From: Bacteriovoracaceae bacterium | GTDB taxonomy: Bacteria > Bdellovibrionota > Bacteriovoracia > Bacteriovoracales > Bacteriovoracaceae | DNA: 43,151 nt | Assembly: GCA_017858255.1 (NCBI GenBank) | Contig: JAFMBV010000023.1 | Span: 1 to 43,151, forward strand | Direction: 5' to 3' | Shown here: positions 7,983-15,393 of the stretch, piece after piece | Layout: the number at the start of each line of letters is the position of its first letter | Position numbering within the stretch: position 1 is the first letter of the stretch | Translations under genes and position numbers: made by a program | The notes under the pieces: model-generated | What the model saw: only the letters and a program-made list of their open reading frames with translations | Database searches by the model: none | What the model was told of the DNA's origin: nothing

Positions 7983-8019
7983 AGGCCTAATTAATAATTT
8001 AATTAGGCCTATCTTTTTT
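7983..8019 (+). terminator. Rho-independent terminator
   Basis: AGGCCTAATTA (7983-7993) pairs with TAATTAGGCCT (8000-8010) around a six-base loop and is followed by CTTTTTT. Confidence 0.85.
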
Positions 8020-8160
8020 ATCTAATTTCGAGATAGTTCTAATAAATTCAGGTAATTAAAGATAGTTTGATGTTTATCAGGTAGTTTTGTGCATTGACTA
8101 AAATTCAATTTTCGGGGAAAAAGGCTGGAAAACATTATCGCTTTTTTTAGGAGCAAAGAA

Positions 8161-9141
8161 ATGGAAACACAGACTCAAGAAACTATGATTCAAGAACAAG
8201 ATTCAAAAAGACAAGTTCCAGAGCTCTCGCTTCTAAGCTATATCGAAGGTGGTGCTTCTGATAAAACCAAGTTCATCGACGCTCTCTTTGGCGGTCTAAA
8301 AGATTACGGTTTTATCATTTTAAAAGATCACATCATCGATCAAGGAAAAGTCGATCTTGCTTATGAATATGTTCATGAATTCTTTCAACTACCAGAAGAG
8401 ACAAAACTAAAATATTACAACCAAGAAATGGCCGGTCAGCGAGGCCTTACTCCTTTTAGAAGGGAGCACGCGAAGGATAACCCAAACCCAGACCTTAAAG
8501 AATTCTGGCATGTAGGGCGTGAACTTTCGGCGGCATCTCAATACAAGGGTGTCTATCCTGAAAATATATGGCCCACCGAAATTCCAGAATTTAAAAAAGC
8601 GTTCATGGAACTTTATTCAGCGATGGATGCTACAAGTATCGTTCTTCTAGAAGCGATTGGTGTGGCACTCGATGTAAAACCAGGATTCTTTAAAGAGATG
8701 ATTCATGATGGTAACTCTATCTTAAGAACCATTCATTACCCACCAACAAAAGGACAGGACACTAATAACTCTATACGTGCTGCTGCCCACGAAGATATCA
8801 ATCTCATCACTATGCTTGTTGGGGCCACAAGCTCTGGTCTTCAACTTCTTGACCGCGATGGTACTTGGCTTGATGTTAATTCAAAACCAGGCCAGGTTGT
8901 CGTTGATACCGGGGATATGATGAGTCGTCTTACTAATAATATTCTGCCTGCCACTACCCACAGAGTAGTGAACCCAGATACAGATAGCGAGAGACGCTAC
9001 TCAATGCCATACTTTGTTCACCCGCACTCTAAGGCCATGCTTAGCTGTCTTGATTCATGTGTTGGAAATGGTCGAAAGTTTGACGACATTACTGCAGGTG
9101 ACTTTCTCGTTCAAAGACTTATTGAAATCGGCCTAATGTAA
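8161..9141 (+). CDS. 2-oxoglutarate/Fe(II)-dependent oxygenase, isopenicillin N synthase-like
   Basis: A 326-residue cytoplasmic non-haem iron oxygenase. The N-terminal DIOX_N-like half contains YGFIILKDHII and a long substrate helix. The C-terminal double-stranded beta helix has the metal triad: His in AAHEDIN, the Asp two residues after it, and His in TTHRVVNP, with the oxoglutarate-binding Arg in RRYSMPYF. Family members hydroxylate, desaturate or cyclise small molecules; the substrate cannot be read from sequence. Close bacterial relatives are often annotated as ethylene-forming-enzyme-like or gibberellin-oxidase-like without proof. The ribosome site TTAGGAG is ideal. It stands alone between two terminators. 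Confidence 0.9.
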   Translation: METQTQETMIQEQDSKRQVPELSLLSYIEGGASDKTKFIDALFGGLKDYGFIILKDHIIDQGKVDLAYEYVHEFFQLPEETKLKYYNQEMAGQRGLTPFRREHAKDNPNPDLKEFWHVGRELSAASQYKGVYPENIWPTEIPEFKKAFMELYSAMDATSIVLLEAIGVALDVKPGFFKEMIHDGNSILRTIHYPPTKGQDTNNSIRAAAHEDINLITMLVGATSSGLQLLDRDGTWLDVNSKPGQVVVDTGDMMSRLTNNILPATTHRVVNPDTDSERRYSMPYFVHPHSKAMLSCLDSCVGNGRKFDDITAGDFLVQRLIEIGLM

Positions 9142-9159
9142 TAATTCTGAACAGTTGTT

Positions 9160-9225
9160 GGCCCATCTTACAAAGGTTTAAGACATTCTAGTGTCTTAAG
9201 TTAATTGTGAGATGGCCTATTTTTT
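9160..9225 (+). terminator. Nested hairpin terminator after the oxygenase gene
   Basis: The outer arms GGCCCATCTTAC (9160-9171) and GTGAGATGGCC (9207-9216) enclose an inner perfect 8-bp hairpin, TTAAGACA (9178-9185) with TGTCTTAA (9192-9199). A run of six T follows at 9220-9225. Confidence 0.8.
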
Positions 9226-9240
9226 GCACTTCTATAAGGT

Positions 9241-9816
9241 ATGAAGCAACTAGCACTAATTTTACTCTGTCATCTAACTCTCTTTGGTCAATTATACGCT
9301 GAGGAGTTCCCAAGCTTTGCTAATTGTAATGAGAATGGCTGTCAAAACCTTGATGTCTTTGGTCCTCTTTATATGGATATAGATATGGACTTTGGCTTTG
9401 AGGATTATGATTGCTTAAGTTGTGATTCCAATTCTTTAAAAGTAAGGCGTAGGGAAGACCCAAATTCTGAGTTGGTTGAAGAAGTCTCAACGTTATTGAA
9501 AGTGGGCCTATTGGCAGAAGTTTTGGCCAGTTCACAATCTGAATCAGATAAGGCCAAACATATTAAAGCGGGAGCCTATATTGGCTACTTCTCTAGTGAA
9601 GCCTGTAAACATGGACCAGAGCTCTTACAACTTAATATTCGTATCAATAGAAGGGGCCAGTTTTTTTGTGCCTTAATAGGAGCTAGTGTTGCAGGCCTTT
9701 TAAAAGAGGCCTATGACAGCACAGACAGGGATAGGCATACTGTTGATGCTATGGACGCTTTTGCTACATCTCTAGGGGCCTTGTCTAATGTGCCCCTTTA
9801 TCGTATTCAATTTTGA
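9241..9816 (+). CDS. Exported protein, possibly YfiM-like
   Basis: 191 residues with a Sec signal peptide (residues 1-20, LILLCHLTLFGQLYA). The mature N-terminus is acidic and has four Cys in two pairs (NCNENGC and DCLSC). From residue about 100 the pattern KAKHIKAGAYIGY, GASVAGLLKEAYDS and DAMDAFATSLGAL resembles the YfiM/DUF2279 type of membrane-associated envelope protein, in which a conserved KE-x2-D follows a small-residue helix. The match is from memory and the function of that family is not established. Its ATG is very close to the preceding terminator and has only a weak AAGG one base before it. Confidence 0.6.
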   Translation: MKQLALILLCHLTLFGQLYAEEFPSFANCNENGCQNLDVFGPLYMDIDMDFGFEDYDCLSCDSNSLKVRRREDPNSELVEEVSTLLKVGLLAEVLASSQSESDKAKHIKAGAYIGYFSSEACKHGPELLQLNIRINRRGQFFCALIGASVAGLLKEAYDSTDRDRHTVDAMDAFATSLGALSNVPLYRIQF

Positions 9817-9837
9817 GAATGAACTATTTTAAACCTC

Positions 9838-9869
9838 CTGGTGGAAAGGTATAACTCCTTTTCCACCAG
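9838..9869. terminator. Bidirectional terminator between convergent genes
   Basis: CTGGTGGAAA (9838-9847) pairs with TTTCCACCAG (9860-9869) around a 12-base loop, midway between the stop codons of the convergent genes on either side. Confidence 0.65.
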
Positions 9870-9884
9870 ATCTATTACTTCTTA

Positions 9885-10463
9885 TTAGAAGACACCAAAG
9901 TTAAGTGAAATCCCATAAGTAAAACCTGATAATTTATTGTTACTGATGCCTGGTAAATCGACATCTGTAACGGCGAGATAACCGGCGTTAACGGCCATTC
10001 TAAAGTTTGTTGTAAATTGATACTGAGCACTGACTTCTGGTTCAAAAGTATAGATACCATCACTACCAGATAAATTGTCATTGAAGTCGATGATTCCGCC
10101 TCCTATGAGTAAGCCTGCGGTCAAAGCAACTTTATCTACAGGTTGATAAATATACTCCATTGTTACGCCGCCATATCCAAAATCTAGACTGTCTCTATAG
10201 GCAGGAAAAGCAACATTATTAACGAGGGCGTAAGCTGCTCCGCCTAAGGCAAAATTATGGTTGATAATCCAAGCGCCTTTCACTCCGTTTAAGAGGGCAT
10301 CCTTTTCATTCAATCGAGTCATCTTAGCGACTGGAGCACCGTAGCCTCCACTCTCAAAACTACTTTCTTCGCTAGTTCCCTCTGACATTGCCATCATATC
10401 TTCGGCAATAATTGGGGTTGAAATAAAGGCGAGAAGTATAATTAAATTCATTAGTCTGTTCAT
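9885..10463 (-). CDS. Small outer membrane beta-barrel protein
   Basis: 192 residues from the ATG at 10463, chosen because AGGAG lies nine bases upstream and a signal peptide (NRLMNLIILLAFISTPIIA) begins there; longer in-frame starts lack both. After an acidic, Ser/Gly-rich segment the rest alternates hydrophobic and polar residues in strands separated by Gly-rich turns (FALGGAAYALVNN, VALTAGLLIGGG, FRMAVNAGYLAVTDV). It ends in YGISLNFGVF, with the terminal aromatic that BAM substrates carry. Size suits an 8-strand barrel like OmpX/OmpW. No ligand can be predicted. Confidence 0.75.
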   Translation of the reverse strand: MNRLMNLIILLAFISTPIIAEDMMAMSEGTSEESSFESGGYGAPVAKMTRLNEKDALLNGVKGAWIINHNFALGGAAYALVNNVAFPAYRDSLDFGYGGVTMEYIYQPVDKVALTAGLLIGGGIIDFNDNLSGSDGIYTFEPEVSAQYQFTTNFRMAVNAGYLAVTDVDLPGISNNKLSGFTYGISLNFGVF

Positions 10464-10619
10464 AATCGTTATCTCCTTGATAGTTAAATCCTTAAGCATT
10501 TCTATCTTTCTTTGGTAATTACCCCAATGACTTAATAGACATCCATTGATGACATTCATCAACTTTACTTTGATGAAGTTTGCATGAAGAAGGTTTTTTT
10601 ATAGAAGTGAAGTTCTGTA

Positions 10620-10883
10620 TTATGAGAGAAACTTAAGACTAAGATAGGGAATAATGAAAAGTATTATTGAGGCAATTTTAAAGTTCGCCATAAATCTAAA
10701 ATATTCCATTGGGAGAGACTCTATCTGCACCCCAAAAAGCTTGGAGTGAAGCCGTCCTACAGGTCTTCTTAAAATGATTAAAAAGAGAGTGGCAAGAATT
10801 AAGTAGGCGATGCAAAGAAGGCTTGCCCATCCAAAAAATGCCTGCATATTCTCTCTTATAGGTAATAGGTTTAACAAATTCAT
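10620..10883 (-). CDS. Small inner membrane protein, DUF6868-like
   Basis: 87 residues with two membrane segments (about 18-38 and 68-86). Between them, RPVGRLHSKLFGVQIESLPMEYF resembles the conserved RLHxxWF...F motif of the DUF6868 family of small two-helix proteins as I remember it. The function of that family is unknown to me. The ATG has AGGAAGG five bases upstream, so translation is credible. It lies between the outer membrane protein and the 11-residue-repeat protein, on the same strand as both, but with gaps that allow separate promoters. Confidence 0.65.
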   Translation of the reverse strand: MNLLNLLPIRENMQAFFGWASLLCIAYLILATLFLIILRRPVGRLHSKLFGVQIESLPMEYFRFMANFKIASIILFIIPYLSLKFLS

Positions 10884-10919
10884 AAGGCCTTCCTAGTCGT
10901 TATACTTTAACTTATCTTC

Positions 10920-12062
10920 CTATCTTTGTGCGGCGTTTGAGTTATTTGAAGGACGCTCTTCGTTCTTCCAGTAGCCCATATTTCCATTTGCAAGTCTGCC
11001 AACACCATCAAAGATATGAGTTCTAACCTGTGAAACTCTACCTCTTGTAACCCAATCGAGTTGATATCCAAGAACAGCATTATCATAGTGCTCTTGACAG
11101 TCATCTTGTCGACCTTCTTCAGTAAGTTTTTCTAATACGTAATCCATTTTCACTTCATAGCTTGTTAACTCTGATCCATTTAAACTATAGGATTCATCGA
11201 AGTCTCTAGCATGGCGCTCTAGTTTGGCCTTACATGATTTATGGTCCAAGAAGTTAAGGGCGTTATTCACATTATCACCGACTACAACTGCTGCATCGGC
11301 GATAGCGTCTCCTGCTTTATAAAGAGGTGACAATCTATAATCTTCTAAACTAGAGAACTCAGACCCCTGCTTAATGGCCACTACAGTCTCTTCTTGGTCC
11401 TGCTTACACTCATTACTCTCTAGGCCACCAAAGCAATGAAATGTCATTGACTGCTCATGCCCAGGAATACGAACGCGATAAGTTTTTCCTTTAAGTTGAT
11501 CGACGCCATTTGATACTGCATTTTTAGTGTTATCTGCGGCCCTTGCTAAGGCATCTCTTGTGTTATTTGCACCTCTCGACAGGGCGCCACTTGCGGTATC
11601 AGCTCCAGCCGAAAAATTTTCACTTGCTGTTTCTACTCCTCTCGCGACAGCGTCTCTTGTAGAGTCTGCTCTTCTTGCAACAGCGTCCCTTGTAGACTCA
11701 AATCCTCTCGCGACAGCGTCTCCTGTAGACTCAGCACCTCTTGATAATGCGTCTCTTGCAGAAAGAGCACCTTTTGAAACGGTATCTCTTAAGGCAGCTG
11801 CATTATTACCTATATATTCTCCTGTTTGATTTAATGAATCTTCTACTCTTGCCCCTGTCAACCTAGTGGCCTCTTGATTGGAGCCTTCTCGAAGCCTACT
11901 TTTAGCTTCTTCTAATTTATACTGACATTGTTTAGAGTTAGCATTGAAGCAAAAAACCGACATGGTTTGGCCTGTTTGAGTATTTCTAAGTTTGATGGTT
12001 TTCGAGTAGGTATTTGATGACACAAGAATTACGGCCATAAAAAATAGTGTACCTGGTTTCAT
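10920..12062 (-). CDS. Exported protein with nine 11-residue repeats between two Cys modules
   Basis: 380 residues from the ATG at 12062 (GGAG six bases upstream; the frame extends to a TTG at 12083). Residues 1-20 are a signal peptide. Residues 21-60 and 193-233 are related modules: KTIKLRNTQTGQTMSVFCF with a second Cys at 46, and KTYRVRIPGHEQSMTFHCF with a second Cys at 219. Between them, residues 93-191 are nine consecutive 11-mers of type DAVARxxESTR, an amphipathic helical repeat like those of group 3 LEA proteins and apolipoproteins. Residues 234-380 form another region with Cys and a helix. It is probably periplasmic or surface exposed. No enzyme motif is seen. Function unknown; stress protection or surface/lipid binding are possibilities suggested only by the repeat. 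Confidence 0.8.
   Translation of the reverse strand: MKPGTLFFMAVILVSSNTYSKTIKLRNTQTGQTMSVFCFNANSKQCQYKLEEAKSRLREGSNQEATRLTGARVEDSLNQTGEYIGNNAAALRDTVSKGALSARDALSRGAESTGDAVARGFESTRDAVARRADSTRDAVARGVETASENFSAGADTASGALSRGANNTRDALARAADNTKNAVSNGVDQLKGKTYRVRIPGHEQSMTFHCFGGLESNECKQDQEETVVAIKQGSEFSSLEDYRLSPLYKAGDAIADAAVVVGDNVNNALNFLDHKSCKAKLERHARDFDESYSLNGSELTSYEVKMDYVLEKLTEEGRQDDCQEHYDNAVLGYQLDWVTRGRVSQVRTHIFDGVGRLANGNMGYWKNEERPSNNSNAAQR
11490..11786 (-). repeat. 33-bp tandem coding repeats (nine units)
   Basis: The nine 11-residue units of the gene at 10920-12062 are visible at DNA level as imperfect 33-base repeats, each with a GCGTCTCTTGTAGA-like core on the plus strand. Units in the middle are nearly identical, implying recent expansion by slippage or recombination. 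Confidence 0.85.
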
Positions 12063-12245
12063 CAATCTCTCCTTGCGCTTCAATTATTAAGTATTGAATA
12101 CACTGCAAGAAGTGTGACAATCCTATTTATATAAATTTAGTAACTTAAGTGATGTGATTTGTTAAAGGATTTGACGTCTTTAAAAAATGACCAAAACTTA
12201 GTCACTTTACTGAAAGAATTACATTTTAGATTATTAGATAAACAG

Positions 12246-13139
12246 CTACATTTGGTGAGGTTTAGGCGGAAACATGCCTTCTGGCGTATTGGCCATCCAC
12301 TGCTTAAGAGTTTGAAGAATGACTTCTTTATCACGAGGAAGTGTTCCACCTAGTGGGTGTTGATTGGAAACATGATTCGCTCGAAAGATTACGGGGTTCA
12401 AATCAAAGTGGCTTTTGGCCAAGATATCGTGCATCTCTCTAAAGAGCATTTTTGAGGTTAGGGGCTTTATAAGACCCCTTTCCACCATCGTATGATAGGG
12501 CGTGCCCGGTACTGAAAATGTTGTTAAAAAGGAGAAGAACTCAGGGCATGTGTCACTTAAGATTTTTGCCGTTCCCTCTATATGTTCTTCTGTATACTTT
12601 TGGCCCCCAACACCTAACATCGCAATTATTGAAAGCTTAAAACCACATTCTTTTATTTTTAGAGAGGCCTCTCTCATCTCTGATGAGGTATTTCCTTTTA
12701 CTATCATATGAAGAATTTTGTCATCACCACTCTCAAGGCCTAGGTATGCAATCTCTAATCCCAATTGATTTAAACGCTTAAGCTCATCTTCTGTTTTATT
12801 TAGGATATTCTCAGCGGTTGCATAAATGCCCACTCTTCTACAATCGGGATAAGCTTGTTGAATGGTTAGAAGGGTTTCCTCAAGGATCGCCATGGGGGCT
12901 CCGAGAGCATCTCCATCACAGAGAAAAATTTTATCACCGTGAACTCCAGAATTTGCACAAAGAAGAATGTCTTTTTTAATGTCTTCAATAGGGCGCACTC
13001 GATAAGTCTTTGAACGATACATATCGCAGTATGTGCATAGATTATTTGAGCACCCGATAGTGACTTGAAAGAGTAGTGAGCGCCCCTCTGAAGGTGGTCT
13101 ATAAACAGGGGGCTCATAAGTAATAGGGAAGTTATACAT
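12246..13139 (-). CDS. Radical SAM protein (Elp3/MiaB/NifB-type core)
   Basis: 297 residues. The 4Fe-4S site is a C-x4-C-x2-C (GCSNNLCTYCDMYRSK), the variant spacing seen in a group of uncharacterised radical SAM proteins with the GCxxNxCxxC signature. GVHGDKIFLCDGDAL follows as the SAM-binding strand region, and IAYLGLESGDD matches a later core strand that contacts SAM. There is no obvious auxiliary cluster or B12 domain. The family is widespread but its substrate is not known to me. The C-terminus (LGGTLPRDKEVILQTL) is typical of the group. It starts eight bases after the GST gene on the same strand and is probably cotranscribed. Confidence 0.85.
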   Translation of the reverse strand: MYNFPITYEPPVYRPPSEGRSLLFQVTIGCSNNLCTYCDMYRSKTYRVRPIEDIKKDILLCANSGVHGDKIFLCDGDALGAPMAILEETLLTIQQAYPDCRRVGIYATAENILNKTEDELKRLNQLGLEIAYLGLESGDDKILHMIVKGNTSSEMREASLKIKECGFKLSIIAMLGVGGQKYTEEHIEGTAKILSDTCPEFFSFLTTFSVPGTPYHTMVERGLIKPLTSKMLFREMHDILAKSHFDLNPVIFRANHVSNQHPLGGTLPRDKEVILQTLKQWMANTPEGMFPPKPHQM

Positions 13140-13147
13140 TGATATAT

Positions 13148-13759
13148 CTAACCTAATAAAGCTTGATAGCGTTTAAAAGAATCTCTCCCACTAAGTCTTT
13201 CTTGCCACTTATTAATTGCAGGGTAGTCCGCTAGACTAACTCCTACTTGATCACATATCGCCACAACTGTAGAGACGTTTAAATCTGCGAGGCTGAAAGA
13301 TTCTCCCAATAAGAAGGCGTTTTTCTCTAGGGCAAGATTAAGAATATTAAGCATTGCTGGAAGTTTCTCTTGAGACTTTTTAATAATAGCGTGGTCTTTT
13401 CTCTCTTCAGGAACAAAGATAAGTTGAATAAATATCGCGATGAGAGGAGGCTGAAGATCAGCAATAGACCAAATACTCCACTGATGAACTAGGCCTTTTT
13501 CCTTGGCCGTGCTACCTAAAATCTCCGGTTTGTAGGCCTCTGCCAAATAGAAGTTGATGGCCATTGACTCCCAAATGGTAAAGTCGCCATCAATAAGTGC
13601 CGGAACTTTTCCATTTGGATTAACAGCAAGAAACTCTGCAGATTTGTGTTCCTGATCTTTAAAGCTAATACTCTTTTGTTCATAGCTTGCACCTACTTCT
13701 TCTAAGCACCAAAAACAACGACCAGCACTAGATTGTGGGGACCCATAAATTGTCAACAT
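13148..13759 (-). CDS. Glutathione S-transferase family protein
   Basis: 203 residues. The N-terminal thioredoxin-like domain has GSPQSSAGRCFWCLEEVG, NPNGKVPALIDGD (the cis-Pro loop that binds glutathione gamma-glutamyl) and ESMAINFYLAE. The C-terminal all-helical domain has the N-capping box LGESFSLADLNVSTV. The likely catalytic residue in helix 1 is Ser, as in theta/beta-like classes. It may detoxify electrophiles; the true substrate is unknown. GGAGAAAAT precedes the ATG. Cotranscribed with the radical SAM gene behind it. Confidence 0.9.
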   Translation of the reverse strand: MLTIYGSPQSSAGRCFWCLEEVGASYEQKSISFKDQEHKSAEFLAVNPNGKVPALIDGDFTIWESMAINFYLAEAYKPEILGSTAKEKGLVHQWSIWSIADLQPPLIAIFIQLIFVPEERKDHAIIKKSQEKLPAMLNILNLALEKNAFLLGESFSLADLNVSTVVAICDQVGVSLADYPAINKWQERLSGRDSFKRYQALLG

Positions 13760-13968
13760 ATTTTCTCCTTAATATAGATTATGAAATTTGAGGTTTAGTA
13801 AAAATCCTTGAGAGGATAATAACTAAAAAGGGTCTTTATGCCAAAGAGGAGAGGTACAGCGGATAAAGCAGGTTGTTTAAAGCGGTTTGAAAATCAAAAT
13901 GAATAAGGTTTTTTTTAAGTGCATAAGAAGCCATTATAAATATTGCGAATGCAAATCAAATGATTAAT

Positions 13969-13985
13969 AATAGCGTATCGCTATT
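13969..13985. promoter_or_regulatory. 17-bp palindrome upstream of the Omp85-like gene
   Basis: AATAGCG (13969-13975) and CGCTATT (13979-13985) form a perfect inverted repeat with a three-base centre. It lies 65 bases before the likely start codon and is a candidate operator. Confidence 0.4.
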
Positions 13986-14003
13986 TGAAATTAATTACGG
14001 AGC

Positions 14004-14024
14004 TATGGTTATTTTATAACCATA
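14004..14024 (+). promoter_or_regulatory. Perfect inverted repeat in the leader of the Omp85-like gene
   Basis: TATGGTTAT and ATAACCATA pair around TTT, giving a 9-bp stem with a three-base loop, 26 bases before the likely ATG at 14051. It could be an operator or an mRNA hairpin. Confidence 0.4.
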
Positions 14025-14050
14025 ATTTCCGCCACAATAAAGACCGCTTA

Positions 14051-15229
14051 ATGAAGTCATTTCTAGCTATCATTTTTTTATGCATGGCATTTACGGTGAA
14101 TGCAGTTGTTATTGAGGCCGTAGATCTTGAAGGCGCTACGAAAACAAAGAAATCAGCAATCATTAGGTGGGCAAGTATTCCCATTGGTGAAAATATTTCC
14201 CAGGAAGAGCTTGATTTTGTTATTGAGAAAATACACAGGATTTCACAGCTAAACCTCATAGACGTTAAATTTGAAAAAGGAATTTTAAAAATTAAAATTG
14301 AGGATAAGTGGAGTCTTTTTCCGGTTCCTATTGTTTCTCAAAGTGGTCAATATTTCTCTCGTGGTTTCTTGCTCTACGAAAATAATTTTCTTGGACGATT
14401 GGGGACTTTTGCCCCCGGAGTTTTCTGGACCAATTCTGGTTTAAACGCACTTGTTTACTGGCAAGAAGATAATATTATTTCAAAAAATGTGGGAATGAAG
14501 GTTATCTTGTTGCATAAGAATGACCTTACTCAGTTTGAAAGAAATGATAATATTGAAAAAGAATTTGAAAGTAGATTAGATAGCGTAATCCTCACGCCTA
14601 ATTTTCAGCATGGTAATTTCGATCATAAGCTAGGTCCGATTTTTTTAAAGAGAATGATTTATGAAGGCCAAGAAAAGGTCTTTGATAGCAAGAGATACGG
14701 TCTCTATTATAGACAGCACTATAGAGGGTTTAAAAAGCTTCCTGTATTATTTGATGGTTTTAATGCCACTTATGACTTCTTTTTTATTCCTAAGGGAGAG
14801 GATTACGACTATCTAACAAGTGGGGAAGTCGTTTATTTGGATCCAATTGATAGAGACTTTCTGCAATATGGCCTTCATTTTAATTACACAAATAACAGTA
14901 GTTATCTTTCCCCAAAGACTCTTGGTGGTAATCAGGGGTACAGGGGATATGACCGAGAATCCCTACCTACACAATGGAATTATGGTGGTTTTGTTGAGTA
15001 TAAGAAGCATTTATTTGGTACAGTATATAGCTCTGTTTTCTATGAATACAATCAATCAAAATTAATTAAACCTGTCATGGATGGGGCAACTTTATCTGAG
15101 AGCACTGTTGGGATAAATACGGCCTATTATTTTCAAAAAATCTCCATACCTGCACTTATTTGGGAATACGCATATAATGTGGATGATAAAAGTCATCATT
15201 TTCTATTTAACTTAGGATTAACACTATAA
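14051..15229 (+). CDS. Minimal Omp85-superfamily outer membrane protein
   Basis: 392 residues from the ATG at 14051, where a signal peptide begins (KSFLAIIFLCMAFTVNA); upstream in-frame codons, including a TTG at 13985, would spoil it. Residues 20-95 read as one POTRA domain (VIEAVDLEGATKTKKSAI, then the helix ISQEELDFVIEKIHRI and the strands LIDVKF and LKIKIEDKW). The rest is beta-strand rich. GGNQGYRGYDRES near residue 300 matches the conserved loop-6 RGY/RGF motif of Omp85/TpsB barrels. Ending YNVDDKSHHFLFNLGLTL is consistent with a final barrel strand. Only one POTRA, against five in BamA, and a short barrel suggest translocation or lipid insertion in the outer membrane, not core BAM function. 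Confidence 0.75.
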   Translation: MKSFLAIIFLCMAFTVNAVVIEAVDLEGATKTKKSAIIRWASIPIGENISQEELDFVIEKIHRISQLNLIDVKFEKGILKIKIEDKWSLFPVPIVSQSGQYFSRGFLLYENNFLGRLGTFAPGVFWTNSGLNALVYWQEDNIISKNVGMKVILLHKNDLTQFERNDNIEKEFESRLDSVILTPNFQHGNFDHKLGPIFLKRMIYEGQEKVFDSKRYGLYYRQHYRGFKKLPVLFDGFNATYDFFFIPKGEDYDYLTSGEVVYLDPIDRDFLQYGLHFNYTNNSSYLSPKTLGGNQGYRGYDRESLPTQWNYGGFVEYKKHLFGTVYSSVFYEYNQSKLIKPVMDGATLSESTVGINTAYYFQKISIPALIWEYAYNVDDKSHHFLFNLGLTL

Positions 15230-15328
15230 GATGATCTATTATCTATTATAGATATAGGCTTATATCTTTAGCTGAGTTAAATAGTTCTATTCTCTCCAAA
15301 CATCTTCTTTGGTTTTAGTATCCGTAAT

Positions 15329-15357
15329 TTGACACTTAAAGAGTTAATAATTGTTAG
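15329..15357 (+). promoter_or_regulatory. Possible promoter of the M14 carboxypeptidase gene
   Basis: A consensus -35 TTGACA (15329-15334) is followed 17 bases later by a weak -10 TGTTAG (15352-15357), 37 bases before the ATG. Confidence 0.3.
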
Positions 15358-15393
15358 GTTAATTCCCAACCTGTGGATTGGAAGTAACCTGAA

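Noticed and set aside
8094-8099. TTGACT as a -35 box for the oxygenase gene
   Set aside because: No acceptable -10 sequence at 16-19 bases.
11490-11786. Regular 33-bp repeats that look like a CRISPR array
   Set aside because: There are no unique spacers; the repeats are contiguous, stay in frame and encode an 11-residue helical repeat.
12137-12353. Short frames on both strands between the repeat protein and the radical SAM gene
   Set aside because: They overlap the radical SAM 3' end, lack ribosome sites and have no recognisable motif.
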